A stretch of 64,000 nt of DNA, from contig NW_024466416.1 in assembly GCF_017591425.1 (NCBI RefSeq), forward strand, positions 372,001 through 436,000, written 5' to 3'. The stretch is from Ochotona curzoniae (taxonomy: Eukaryota > Chordata > Mammalia > Lagomorpha > Ochotonidae). Position 1 is the stretch's first letter; every line of letters begins with the position of its first letter. A program made the translations under genes and the position numbers. This document shows, piece after piece, positions 24,400 through 35,800 of this stretch. Below the pieces are notes generated by a model. It worked only from the letters and a program-made list of their open reading frames with translations, was not told the origin of the DNA and searched no databases.

Positions 24400-25535
24400 C
24401 TAAGCATCAGCAGCTGCTGTCGCCAGGCCCTGAGGGCCTGACCCGCTCCAGAGGAACTTGCCATTCTTATTCAGCTCTCGAGCCTCAGGGTCGTCATTCC
24501 AGCGCCGCTTCAACCGGAGCTTGGGGGGCATCAGAGCATCTTCTTTCTTCTCAGGTGCACCAGCCTCTTTGCCAGGTCTGTCCTCACTGTCTTCAGTCAC
24601 CTCCAGGGGCTCCTCGCTTGGGGTGCTACTGGGTGCTGAGGGCCAGATGGGTGGCACAACAGGGTGGGCAAAGACAGTGCTCTTTTCCTCTTCAATAGTC
24701 CTGCTTGGTACAGTGCCCTCTTCTTGAGAATGCTCCTCCTTCCCCTGGCTAGCGTGCCTGAGGTTCTCTGGATCCTTTTCAGAGGTGGGTTCCACCTTAA
24801 TTCGCGGGGGAACGGGAGTCATGGTGGGTGCAGGGACAGGCACTGAATCCTCGCTGCTCTCAACCCTCTCCCGGTTCTTTCGCCCAACTGGTGGAGGCTG
24901 TAACTTGATAGAAAACTGAGTTGACTCCTCAGGATGCATTTGGCATTGCAGTGGAGGAACCATGAGCCCCGGGTAACGGGGAAAAGTCCGGGGGCTCAGG
25001 TGGTAGTTAAACACGGAGCAGGCTTGAGAATGAAGGTAGTGTTTCATTTCCTCAGGGTTGAAGGAGAAGCAACTGCTGCTAGTAAAGGGACTCAGGCCTG
25101 GTGAGGGGCTGTAGGAGAAGATGGTGGGAGTCAAGGAGAGGGCCGGTGAAATGGGGACATTAAGGACACCTCCACGGCCAGGGATTGGCGAGACGGCAAA
25201 AGGACTATGGGGGTCTGGGTACATCCCTGGCCTAGTGAACAGAGGAAGCATTATGTCAGGCTTGCGTTTCTGGGGGCCAATCCCTCCTCCAACAGCATTC
25301 CGGGAGGACATGAGATCCACCCCCCTGCGCCAGTCAGTGGCCGAGCCATCCTCCAGCTCCGAAAGCTCCACCTTTCGGTCGGTGCCATCACTTGATTCCT
25401 GGCCAGAGGCAGCTAGGGAGCTGGCTGAGAACCGTCCTGGCTGCCCGTTGCCAGTTGGAGAATGGGTGTCCAGAGGTGGGAAATGGAACCTGGAAGAGGC
25501 TGTTGGCACTGGTGGTGCACTTTGAGGAACCACAC
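24400..25535 (-). CDS. ETV3: ETV3 terminal coding exon (repressor tail)
   Basis: 1136 bp in one open frame, from [15 protein letters not shown] to the C-terminal GLATAAADA and TAG at 24402-24400. Acceptor atcatcgtag. It encodes residues 135-511: a Pro/Ser-rich region, FSFNP, IKVEP and KLRLKRRW. The open frame continues about 38 codons upstream of the acceptor, but that part is intron. Confidence 0.97.
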
Positions 25536-28500
25536 CTACGATGATGGAAAAAATAAAAGGCTGTGTTGGTGGTCTGCTCATCATTATTGTTACTTTATGC
25601 AAACTAAGTATGAAATGTCTTGGAGCAACATAAATTAAACATTCCAATTAGGCTGAACACTACACACTCTAATCCTCTATGTTCCAGTAACTCCTGTTTG
25701 GGGTCTATTTTATTTAGCTTTACAGGACTCTTCACTATCTGAGGTATCACTGATTTATTCATCTATATTTCAAAACATAAATTTTAATAATGGGGACTTT
25801 TTATTAACTACAACCAGATCCCAGCAATTTAGGGCTTAACAATTAGCAGGTGTTCAATAAATATCAGGTGAACGAATTCATACAAAAGCCTGCTCCTCTA
25901 ACTCAAGCAGCATATATACAACAAATGAGTTTCTAGCTTTGTATGTGGTCTTATTTTTATGCTTTGATCATAGTATAAAGCATGTAAACCAAGTAAAAAA
26001 CCTAACTGTAAATAATGCACGTCTAAAGCAAAGCACCAAAGTCCAGAAGACCCTGCAGCTCTTACACACAGACATGAATAAGAACACATTTTAATGGAAA
26101 GATAAACAAAAAAGTCAGGAAGTTCATATGGCGTATTGTTTGTCATTTTTGATGGAAATGGTAATTCTCTTCAAATCTACAGTTCCCTAACAAATTCTAT
26201 ATGAAGTGCTCCACTGTCACCTTGCTTTGAAGCACTAAGGATGCTGGGGGAAGATTCAGGACCTACTACTCTTCTCTCCTAAGTTTGCTAGCTAAAATCT
26301 GAAGTTCTAAGTGGGAACTAACACTGCTAACTTCACAGGCTTACAGGCTCTCCACTCTTCCCCAGGGTTCTTCTACGGAGAGAAAGGCAGGCCACCTGAG
26401 GCAAGGGTGGCTTCTATCCTGATGAGGTCAGGAGGGCTCTTTATACTGAGACAATGGTAAAAAGGAAGAGGGAAAACAAACAAACAAAAACAAACAAGCA
26501 AAGCCCACAAACAACAAAACAGGTTTTGTTTTGTAAAATCAGTTATGTTATCCAGGAAACAAAAAAGTTATCTAAGAATGATGTGGGGGGCCGGAGACAC
26601 AGTACAGCAAGTTAAGCTACTGCCCTCAGCACCAGCTGCTCCACTTTCCATCCAGCAGCTCCCCGCTAATGCTCCTGAGGAAGCAGGGTCTCCCTCTTTC
26701 TGCAATTCTGCCTGACCAATAAAAAAGGAAAACCTTAAACAGAAATGTGGTTAGGAGCTGTTTCCAATCAGCTGCCATCTTCTACCCTAGGGAGTGATAG
26801 TTCTTGGTTAAGACTCTGGGAGTGGGTTGGTATGGGTGAGACTGCAGCTTTCCAAGTACCTAACTGAGCAACAGTGTCAGAGCAGGGCTTCCCAAGACAG
26901 TTCTGTAAGACTTTTCTAAGGCCGATTCAAATCTAAACATCAGAAAAATCAGACGGATGATTTCTATCTAGTCTGAGTAGAATCAAAGAGAATCCCAGCC
27001 AAAATCATCTCTTCGACCAGCCTGTTACAGTGGTTACAACTTTAGTCTTCTGGATTCTTCTAGAGCTTGATTTTTTTTTAGTAAGATACCCAAAAGCAAA
27101 AAACGTGTAAGTGCTTCAAAGGACAAAGTATAATGAGGATAGGAAAAACGGTCTTGGTCTAAATTTTAAAATGCTTGGTTACAGGCCTGCTGTGGTAGCC
27201 TCTTGGCTAAAATCTTCGCCTTGCATGCACCAGGATCCCATATGGGCACCAGTTCATATTCCGGCTGTTCCACTTCCCATCCAGCTCCCTGCTTGTGGCC
27301 CGGGAAAGCAGCAAAGGATGGCCCAATACCTTGGGATGCTGCTCCCACACAGGAGACCTGGTAGAAGCTCCTGGCTTTGGATAGGCTCAGCTCTGGCCAT
27401 TGTGGCCACTTGGGGAGTGAACCAGTACATGGAAGATTTTTCTCTCTGTATCTCCTTTCCTCTGTATATTTGTCTTTCCAATAAAAATAAATTAAAAAAA
27501 AAAAATGGTTGGGTTTTGTAACTCTCCACCTCCAAAGCAATGGCATCCCATATAAGCACTGGTTTGTGTCCTGGTAGCTCCACTTCCCATACAGCTCCCT
27601 ACTTGCGGCCTGAGAAAGCAGCAGAAGACAGCCCAAAGCTTTGGGCCCGTGTACCCACACAGAGTACCAGGAAGAAGCTCCCGGCTTCAGATCAGCTCAG
27701 CTCTAGTCAGCCATTTGAGGAGTGAACCAGTAGTTGGAAGATGTTTCTGTAAATTGACCTTTCCAACAAAAGTTAATTAAAAAAAATTTTTTTTTGGTTA
27801 AGGTTTCTTCCCTCCCTCTTTTTCAAACTGCAAGGAGAATGAAAACATCATACAAGGGAAGGTAAGATTAGTGCTAAGATGAGAAGCAACCAGAAGTAGC
27901 TAACAGTACTAACAGTAGCAACCAGTAGAAGCTAACAGAGTAGCTCCATTTTTCTGTGTTAAATGCTGACAGCAAACCTAGGATTTTGCTTGGAAGTTTG
28001 TTGTTAAATATAGAAGCTTGACTACTATCACTTCTGAAGACCACCTTCGGTAAAGTGACCATGAAATCTGGGTAATGGTGTGGGAAAACCTGGGTCTGAA
28101 CCTCAGTTCTGCCACCTTCTATCTTATAGCAGTGTGTCTAACAAGTTAATTTATCACTACCTCGGGAACAACTGAAATAGCAAGATCGCTGTTTAATTCA
28201 AACCTCTGAACAATTTATCTCTGAGCATTTTGGTTTCCTTACCTATAAAGTAGATAATAGGAGCTATCCTAATGTCACCAGGATTGAAAGTCATTATTTG
28301 TAAAGTCTTTAGACTGGTACTGGTACACAGCAAAATGTATGTAGTTGTTAGATTTTACAAAAAAATCTTATGAAATAGTTCTGTTCCAAAAAACAAAGCT
28401 TAAGCAGGCATGTATTATTTGAGTACAAGTCATATGTTAGATAACACTGGTGGGGCATGTTAAATGTTCGGGGTGTCATAATGTCACCACAGTTATGGAG

Positions 28501-31500
28501 GAAAATGTCCTTGTCCCTAGGAGATGCATGCTGAAGTACATACGGGTGAAGTGCCATGGTGTCTGCAACTTAATCTCAAAAGATTTAAAAAGTATATATA
28601 AATAGAAAGAGATAAAGCAAATGTGGCAGCAATGTTGACCATTAACAACTCCAGATAAAGGTTATAAGCATGTTCACTGTTCTTTGTCCAAATTTTCTAA
28701 AGTAGGTATGAAGTTTTCTAAAATTAAAAACTTGGAAGAGGACATAGGCTGACAGGTCTTAAGTCCACCTCCTAGCCTCTAACGAGTTATCAATTTTATT
28801 AGTTTCTCCTATGAATCTGCAATATTATGTAAATAAAAATATTCATTCAGGGCTGGGCCATTTTGAAGTCAGGAGCCAAAAACAACATCTGGGTCTTCCA
28901 CACTGGTGGCTGCGACCCAGTCCCTTGGGCTATCACCTGCTGCCTCCCAGGTTGTGCCATTAGAAGAAAGCTAAAGTTGAAGCAAAGTCTTCAAACTGAG
29001 GTAGTCCTGAACTGGGATGGAGGCTACCAAGTGGGATTTTAACTGCTAGGCCCAAAGGCCCCATCCCATAAAATGCTTTGAATGGTAACAATGAGATAGT
29101 GATAAGTGAAACACTTTCACTACTACCCAAATGTTAAGTACTCTGCCTAAACTGCTAACAGTGAGAACTGTGGGGAAGGGAAGAGCCTATTTGTCTTTTC
29201 ACTTTGTAATCTTCTATTACTTATGTTACAATCAGTCAGGTCATGGCTTTAGTTTAAAAACACACAGACCAAAACAGCCCAACTGTACCAATCAACCTGC
29301 CCTGTAGCCACCAGATCACCCAGTGTCTAAATTCACACATCTCTACTTCTTAGGGCAACCTGTCATACCTCCCATTGTATTAAACCTATTATGCCTTACC
29401 TCTCTCGCTAAAGTGTTAAGTTCTTTGGGAGAAAGAAGTTCTCTATTTTTTTCTTTTCTTTATCTTTAGGGCTTAACATTATCTGTTGAGCAAATGAGTG
29501 AATTCCAATCTGGGAGAGGAATGTACTGCCTACTAAATAAGTTACATTAACAATAGACTCTCTAAGGAATTGTTTCCTGAGAAATGTTCAGGGGTAAAAG
29601 GAGCCAACACATCCTGGTTAGTCTGACTCTGCCATCCTCATCTTCATCATTTGTAAAATGTCAACATTCAGAGGACAGAAGTGTTGAATGAGGTAATTTA
29701 CAAAACCACTAGACAAAAGTACCTGTAGTAATTAAATGTTCAAAATAAAGATTAAATTCCTCAGTCATCATAAAGTTAACCTGAGGCATTTAGCAACCTG
29801 AATTAAAGTTCTGTATAAACTAATGACTCTGGTTCTTTGGAGTTATCTGTATTCAGGATGTGAGCAACCAAGTAGTAAGCCTGAAACTAGGTTTTCCCCT
29901 GATTTTTTAAATTAAGATCTTCTGGTTGGTTAGGATTCACTTGCTTTTAGGCAGAGCAGGTGTCTATCAGGTCAGTACTGTTAGGTTTCCTGTCCAGAAA
30001 GAGCAGTGGAAAGCAACATTACTCCCAACGGCTGAAGAATTGCAGCTGTCCAAATGTCAGAACTTCTGGACTTTCAACAGACAAAAATAGGTCCAAACCA
30101 GATCAGGACCAACCAAGTACTATTAGGCTGGAGGGTACAAATGTCAATGCATCCTTCAAAGCTGCCTGTTTATCAACCTAGAGTCATGATTTCTTCAGGT
30201 ACACAAGGAAGGGACAAGAGTGAAAAATAGAGGAAACAAGACTCCAGTGGCTCAAACAGGTCTGATTTCCTAATGCCTCTCCCTCAGGCACAAGGAAAGA
30301 AAACAGGTTGTAATTAGAGAGATGCATTCCAATACCATTTTTTTTTTTAAATGCATGCCCCAGGGACAGGAGGGAGTGGTTACAGGAGAGATGGAACTGT
30401 AATGATAGCAGAGTCAAGCTAAAACTGCCCTAACTTGTTGTGTGTAGTAATTACATATCCGCAATGGATCTCAGCACTGTATTCTCTCAGCCACACCTCC
30501 GCTCTAATTTTTCAGGTTTCTTCAAGCTTTTCCTTGAGAAGTTGTACTGCTGCAGAATCATCATCTGCCTTCTTCCCTCACAAAGGGTTTCTTTACACAG
30601 ACAGTACTAGAAAATAATGAAACACAATCTATTTTCCTCAGCAGGGTTATGATTTGCCCCTAAACAAAAATAACCAGAAGCAAACAATCACAAACAACAC
30701 CAAAACTTTCTAAGAGACTGGCTTCTGCATCAGGAGCCAGGCAGAAAGCTGTAAGCAGCAGGGTACAGAAGGGAAGCCCCGCTGCACTTACGGGCGCCTT
30801 AAGTAACCCTAGAGTGTATTCTCTGAGGGGTTGCTGCTGCAGATCAAAGACACTGTGCTTTACTGCAAGCATGTGAAACCTCTCCTTTCCTGATCAAGGA
30901 TGCTGTGGTTTTGATGACATTCAGTTGATAAGGTAGAGCTCGGTAGTTTCACAGAAAATCGGAAGTGTTTGTAGAAACAGATTCCTGTCTATGAAGAAGC
31001 CACAGTACAGGGTGTTAGATTTTAAATCCTGAACCTCATGAATGAGAACCTATGGAACATCATTCCCAAGCAGATTAGTGCAACAATATTGATGAGATTT
31101 TAAAACAAAAAGTTAGCATGAAAGGGAACTAAGTAAATCAAACAAACCTATCTCAACATTATTGAGAATCTATTATCCTTTTTCAAGTCAAATGGAAACA
31201 CCTGAGCTAGTGTATCTAGGCAATCCAAGGGATCACATTACTTTAGTCCTTCAAAAATCCCCTTAAACATCCCACGCCATGGACTTGGGTTATCAAAATT
31301 CTTCTTCAATTCAAAATTCATCCCACACTAAAAGTTTTCAGCTTACCACTTGATCGAATGTTGATGAAGGGGTAGTTGGGCATCACCAGCTTGTTGAAAT
31401 TAAACTTATAAGTAAACCTTTTCCCTTTTGTTTTATGAAGGATCCTCTTGTTGTAATAGTATCTGCAAAACCAGAACGTGTGTCAATTTATCTTGATATA

Positions 31501-33456
31501 CCTAGGTAACCACTAAGACCAATAATTTTCGCATTAGGTGTACTTACAAACACCACTATCAGCATTCTTTTGCTGCCTTGCCCTTAGGCAAGCTTACTTT
31601 TCTCAATTTTCAACTAAACTCTAGACTTTGCCTAGAGCTTTACCAAGACAACCTCACTTTCAGTTCCTGAACACCTATCCTGCCCCAACCACCCTTCTTC
31701 TCCATCTCTCTACAATTTCAATTCATAGTCCACTTCCTTCCTGTTCTACTGTATGTTACTAACTGCCTACTTTCTTTCTGGCTTCCCCAGGTGGGGGCAG
31801 AGAGGTCTTCTGGGAGACTTGATGTGGCTAGTCAGGTGATCTAAACCCGAGGCAGAGACAGAGGAACACAGAGCTGTTTTCATGGTGGCTGGTCAAACAA
31901 TGGCATCCTCTGATTTGGAAAACAGCAGCCAGCTGTACCTTCAATGACTCAAGGAGCCACGAGAGGCTTCAGTGAAGTGCCTACACAGATTGCATATTCA
32001 AGATCACCAAGACTGAAGAAAGGCAATGCACCGGGCACCTTCAGCCTCGCACCTACTCACCAGCATAGTTTATGATTGCCTTTTGGCCCTCAAGGGCTAT
32101 ACGGTTATGAAATGTAAAGGCAGACAAGAAGAGAGAACCTGAGAAAACTTAGAGTGATCAACCTCTAGAAGTGCTGGAGTAACTTGTGGACTGATCACTG
32201 AGCTTACACAGTTCCTGATGGTCAGGTCAGTACCTTTCAGCAGGCCCTCCTAGTCGGTCCACTGTTTTCTAGTTTCTTCCAGGGGAGCCCAAATACGAGA
32301 AAGTCTAATCAATTCTCAACAAGGAAATCTAAACTAATCCTTTAGATTATAAATAAGCTCCAACCACGTTTCACCACACACCCTCGCCCACTGCTGAGCA
32401 GAATCGGCTGTCTGTCAGGATCCACTGCCAGCCACATTGGGATTCCCTCCCACACAGAACCAAAGATATGCCTTTTCTCCTCTTGTGCCTGTGCTACTCA
32501 GATTCAACAGCTCCTCTACTCCCACTTGAAAGCTACACATTATTCACTAAGATAGTGTAGTCTCTTATCACCTGATACCTTTTTTTATCTAATGCACTCA
32601 CCAAACTGCCTACTCTTCTTGCAATCTGTTAACAGCAGATTTGGGAATCCTTTTCCTTACCTGAGGGCCCGGCTCAGCTTGTCATAATTCATCTGTGGTT
32701 TGCATTTCCTGCGGCCCCAGAGGCGGGCCACCTCATCTGGGTCCTTGATGACAAACTCCCCGTACTCTCCCTGCTGCCAGGCGATGACATGGCGGAACTC
32801 TTCCTTCTGCAGCAGCTCCAGGATGAAGTGCCACAGCTGGATCTGCCGGGAGCCTGGGGATGACTCGGTTTTATAGGCCCAGTCCGGAAACTGATACCCT
32901 TTCATGTGAAGAGGGCAAGATCAAGGTAGTCAGGAGCAAGATCCACACATGCCAGCACCCCCACCTTCACATTCCTCGGCTCACAACCTCCAGAGTGCTT
33001 AGCAAACATGCCATCAACAGCCTGTCAGGCAGCGGAGCTGCCCACAACAGGGGAGAGTAAAGCACAGAGAAATGATCCATCCTTGTGATGATGGTTCCAT
33101 CCAACAGGGCTGGCAGCGCCCAGGTATTTCATGAAATGTTCAAAGGATACAAACAGGAAAGAAAAACTAACGTTTTAGGAAAAGGAACCCAACTGCATCT
33201 CTCACAGGAAGGAGCCTTTAAAACCTGAGTAAGGGTGTGGCGAGCTGCTGTGTTAGTTACTCACTAAGGGAACACAAACCTACTACTGTCCCTGCTGCGT
33301 GCACCCAGACAAGAGGTCAGTCAGGGCAAAACATCTGTGAGCAGAGCCCAGGTGGAGAACAGGCACCACTGCAGGGCACCCAGGCACATCAGAGATCAAC
33401 TTCTGCTCACCTCCACCTCCTTCTGGCTTTTCCACGATGCTACAGCCCGCTTTCAT
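24400..33456 (-). CDS. ETV3: ETV3 (METS/PE1), ETS-domain transcriptional repressor, complete coding sequence
   Basis: Four coding exons on the minus strand (33456-33411, 32898-32661, 31462-31347, 25535-24400) sum to 1536 bp: 511 residues plus TAG. Human ETV3 is about 512. The start is the ATG of [16 protein letters not shown]. The ETS DNA-binding domain spans residues 35-116, with W38, W56, W76, the [14 protein letters not shown] region and GGA-contacting R92 and R95. The long last exon encodes the repressor tail, which has ERF-like features: [12 protein letters not shown] at 290-301 (FxF type, an ERK-docking form in ERF), IKVE at 379-382 (a sumoylation consensus) and the basic KLRLKRRW at 472-479. 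Known role: binds GGAA sites and represses proliferation genes, notably in macrophage differentiation with the corepressor DP103/DDX20. All splice sites are GT-AG and frames are intact. Transcription starts in the CpG island around 35,300-35,600. Confidence 0.97.
25830..25875 (+). mobile_element. L2-like 3' end fragment
   Basis: 'agcaggtgttcaataaatat' followed by 'caggtgaacga' matches the L2 terminal signature. Confidence 0.45.
26588..26740 (+). mobile_element. C-SINE, internally deleted
   Basis: Begins 'gggccggagacacagtacagc', includes 'agcagctccccgctaatgc' and ends 'ctgaccaataaaaaagg'. Much of the middle is missing. Confidence 0.6.
27182..27503 (+). mobile_element. C-SINE, near full length
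   Basis: Runs from 'caggcctgctgtggtagcc' through 'ggatcccatatgggcacc' to 'ccaataaaaataaatt' and an A run. Flanks share an imperfect aaaatg..ttggtt duplication. Confidence 0.78.
27530..27790 (+). mobile_element. C-SINE, 5'-truncated, next to the preceding copy
   Basis: Starts within the body at 'atggcatcccatataagcac' and ends 'ttccaacaaaagttaatt' with an A/T-rich tail. Confidence 0.7.
28090..28345 (+). mobile_element. MIR SINE relic
   Basis: 'tgggtctgaacctcagttctgcc', 'ggtttccttacctataaagt' and 'ggattgaaagtcattatt' follow MIR order, with an internal gap of unrelated sequence. Confidence 0.6.
28853..29065 (-). mobile_element. Old C-SINE relic
   Basis: The plus strand shows 'aagtcaggagccaaaaac', 'catctgggtcttcca' and 'gattttaactgctaggcccaa', the reversed body and 5' end of a C-SINE. 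Confidence 0.6.
29600..29750 (+). mobile_element. MIR SINE relic
   Basis: 'catcctcatcttcatcattt' with 'gtaaaatgtcaaca' and 'tgaatgaggtaatttacaa' matches the MIR 3' half. Confidence 0.5.
31347..31462 (-). CDS. ETV3: ETV3 coding exon completing the ETS domain
   Basis: 116 bp encoding [16 protein letters not shown] and then [18 protein letters not shown]. Acceptor ttttgcag, donor g|gtaagc. Third codon positions are mostly A/T. Confidence 0.95.
31463..32660. other. ETV3: ETV3 intron
   Basis: 1.2 kb of unique sequence between the two ETS-domain exons. No repeat or extra exon recognised. Confidence 0.75.
32661..32898 (-). CDS. ETV3: ETV3 coding exon carrying most of the ETS domain
   Basis: 238 bp, from [10 protein letters not shown] to LSRALR, with acceptor atgaaag and donor gtaagg. 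It has high GC at third codon positions, unlike the following ETV3 exon, and near-identity to the ETV3L exon at 1996-2233. Confidence 0.96.
32899..33410. other. ETV3: ETV3 intron between start-codon exon and ETS exon
   Basis: 512 bp, GT-AG ends, no repeat recognised. Confidence 0.8.
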
Positions 33457-33466
33457 TTTCACCCTC
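33411..33466 (-). CDS. ETV3: ETV3 exon 2 (first coding exon)
   Basis: Acceptor tttctctgcag lies directly before 33466; ten untranslated bases precede the ATG at 33456-33454. It encodes [15 protein letters not shown] plus one base. The donor is g|gtgagc. Confidence 0.93.
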
Positions 33467-35297
33467 CTGCAGAGAAACACAAGTCACACAGTCACTTCAA
33501 GATGCTACTCACCGTGTGTTCTCCACCTAAGCCTGGCAAAGCCTTTGCCCAAACTTCCTTTTCCCTGTCTTTCCTCCCTTTTGCAACTTTCTTTCAAGCA
33601 TTTCACCTCCAAAGTGCTAATCCCCAAGTCATCAAATGATGGTCCTCAGGTCATCAGCCTCAAAAGCTGTAATTATCTCTCACCTGACTTTAAACCACAA
33701 AGTGTAAACACTGTATTTAATATTTGCTTTCCTTCTCTTGACCAAGCCTTCGAATGCCAAAAAAAAAAAAAGGAAGAAAAAAAAAGGAAAGGTACAGTGA
33801 AAACGGATCCAAAAAGGCAGCCAACACAAGGCAAACAGTTTGTCTTCTATTACTAGACAGGTCCAGATGCCAAGATACACAAGCCTGAGTTCACCCAGAT
33901 GTACCAGTTTGAGGAAGGGTGAAAAGAGGCCCAACCTGTCTGATTCCCACTCAAGAATGAAGATCTGATTTATTTTACAGAACTATGTGAGATGGGAGAA
34001 GGAAAACTCCTCCCCATCAGAAACTATCCCCTCCCCCCTGAAAAATCCTCTGGGATACAGGAAGTAAACAGACTGTATGTACAGTTCCTCCCTATAAGAA
34101 ACACACGCACACCCCCAAGTCTGTCTCAGCAATATTTCCTATTTCATTCTTTTAGTGGGAAGGGGAAAAGCGGCAGGCATTTCCGAGGCCCTCCAGGCCA
34201 ACGAGTGGAAAGGGCACTGCTGCTTCGTGACTTCATTCCATCCAGATTTACGGTTCCTCAATGAACGTTCTGTTCCCGGCAGCAGCCAATTCTTCAGCAA
34301 AAGGTTGGGAGGGGGTGAAAACGCCCGAGGGAGAGCCGGGAGCTGGAGAAGGCACATCTCCCGGTGCTGTTCCCGGGGGGTGGCCCGGCCCTCCGCACCC
34401 ACATTAGCAGAAGCCTGCAGGGAACACAGGTGCCTCGGTGGCCCCAGGGTGGGGTGAGGACAAACTCCTAATCTTGGAAACTTCATTAAACATAGGATTC
34501 CTCTAGATCCTTTTGAATGCTTTTTCTCACCGTCCGCATGAAGGTTTCAATGCACACAACAGCCAGGCCAAGGACAAGATAAATATTCCCAAAGGAAGAA
34601 GAAAACAAACACGACACAGACACACGCTATACAATAACAAGGCAACCAGGGTAGAGACAGGCGCTTCCTCTCCCATTTCCGTGACAATAAAGGAGGAAAA
34701 AAAAAAAAACATTTCCCCCATCGCTGCAGGAACCAGTCCCGAACTCCGAACTCCTACTGCTCCTTCGGATCGGCCGGGCCCTTCAACCGGCACGACCCTG
34801 GGGGAGTCCACACCGCCGGCAACCAGGACCTGACACTCCAGCTCGCCGATCCCTTCCAGAAAAGGTCCACCTCCAGAACCCGGGACGCGCCTCTGCCGGG
34901 CGTCCACACGTTCCCTGCGAGGACACCCGGTCCACGGAGAGCGTCTCGCCTCAACTCTGCAAACCCCAGCCGCCCACCCACCCACCCTCAGATCGTGACC
35001 GTCCGCTCCGAGAGCCAGGCGCGCAGAGCGCAGCGCTCGGCCATCCCGCAGCCGCTCCCGGGGAGCCCCCCTCACCTCCCCGACCCCGGTACTCGGGGTT
35101 CCGCGGAGCCACGGCGCGAACGCTGCCCTGTCGCCCCCTCGCTCCCCGCCCCCCGCGCCGGGTGAGGCCCGGCTGCCTTTGGCCCGCGGCCGGCCGTGAC
35201 CCCGGCGACGTCGTCCCCGCCGGGCTCCGTAGGGGCCGGCCCCTCGAGGCCCGGCGCTGGCAGTGGCGGTGGCGGCGGCGGCAAGGCCGGGACTCAC
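33467..35297. other. ETV3: ETV3 intron 1
   Basis: The distal part is plain unique sequence with an A-rich tract near 33759-33790. The proximal 550 bp belongs to the CpG island. Confidence 0.7.
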
Positions 35298-35420
35298 CGC
35301 TCCTCCCCGGCACGGTCCGTCTTGGGTCCGGTCTCCTCCGCGGCGTCTCCGGCTCCTCCTCATCCACCCCAGCAGGAAGTGACCTCCTCAAGCCGCTTTC
35401 GTCACTTCCATCCTCAGCAG
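35298..35420 (-). other. ETV3: ETV3 untranslated first exon (3' boundary clear, 5' boundary approximate)
   Basis: A strong minus-strand donor (gagcg|gtgagt) lies at 35298/35297 inside the CpG island, upstream of the exon carrying the ETV3 start codon. No ATG in a long sensible frame follows, so it is untranslated. The transcription start is not determined. Confidence 0.6.
35375..35409. promoter_or_regulatory. Inverted pair of ETS-type sites (GGAAGTGAC / GTCACTTCC)
   Basis: A perfect 9-bp inverted repeat, GGAAGTGAC at 35375-35383 and GTCACTTCC at 35401-35409, separated by 17 bp. Each arm carries the ETS core GGAAGTG. It lies within about 120 bp of the ETV3 first-exon donor. Confidence 0.6.
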
Positions 35421-35522
35421 GGAGGGCGGGGGAGGAGGCGGCGCTCTCCCTCCCTCGGCTCCCAGGCTCTCGGCGCCGCACCCAGCCGCGGCTCCGTCTC
35501 CTTTCTCCTCTCGGCAAACGCC

Positions 35523-35530
35523 GACTTCCG
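35523..35530 (-). promoter_or_regulatory. Single ETS-type motif in the ETV3 CpG island
   Basis: Plus strand gacttccg, i.e. CGGAAGTC on minus, close to the GABPA/ELK consensus. Next to it lie repeats of ACTCCGT. Confidence 0.4.
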
Positions 35531-35593
35531 CCCGCACTCCGTACTCCGTACTCCGCCCTCGGCGCGCGTCCCGCGCCTCCGCCCCGGGGCGGT

Positions 35594-35628
35594 GCGTGCG
35601 TCACGTTGCGGGGGCACGTTACGCACGC
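35594..35628. promoter_or_regulatory. Near-perfect inverted repeat with CRE-like TGCGTCA
   Basis: GCGTGCGTCACGT at 35594-35606 and ACGTTACGCACGC at 35616-35628 are inverted with one mismatch, separated by 9 bp. The left arm contains TGCGTCA, related to ATF/CREB sites. Confidence 0.45.
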
Positions 35629-35800
35629 TCGCGGCGGGCGGCCGGCGCAGGCTGGCCACGTTTGGGGGGTGCTGCCCTCGGAGCTGGGGTCGCTTCTGGT
35701 CCCTGACGGCGTCCGTGGACCCCAGGGGCTTCTCCTGCCGCGGGAGGCGACCACGCAGACCCCCGTCCGGCGCCCAGGTTCCCTCGCTGTGCCCAGAGGG

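Larger units (their letters stand above)
25536..31346. other. ETV3: ETV3 intron before the last exon
   Basis: A 5.8-kb intron with five C-SINE copies or relics, MIR relics (28090-28345, 29600-29750), an L2 fragment near 25830-25875 and AT-rich unique sequence. No extra exon is supported. Confidence 0.8.
34750..35800. promoter_or_regulatory. ETV3: CpG island, ETV3 promoter
   Basis: About 1 kb of very GC-rich, CpG-dense sequence covering the ETV3 first exon. No TATA box is obvious. It contains ETS-type motifs (35375-35409, 35523-35530) and a CRE-like inverted repeat (35594-35628). Long open frames on both strands here reflect the base composition. Confidence 0.85.

Noticed and set aside
25536..25647. 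Upstream extension of the last ETV3 exon's open frame to an in-frame ATG
   Set aside because: A good acceptor at 25536-25537 joins in phase to the ETS exon; the extension is intron and does not match ETV3.
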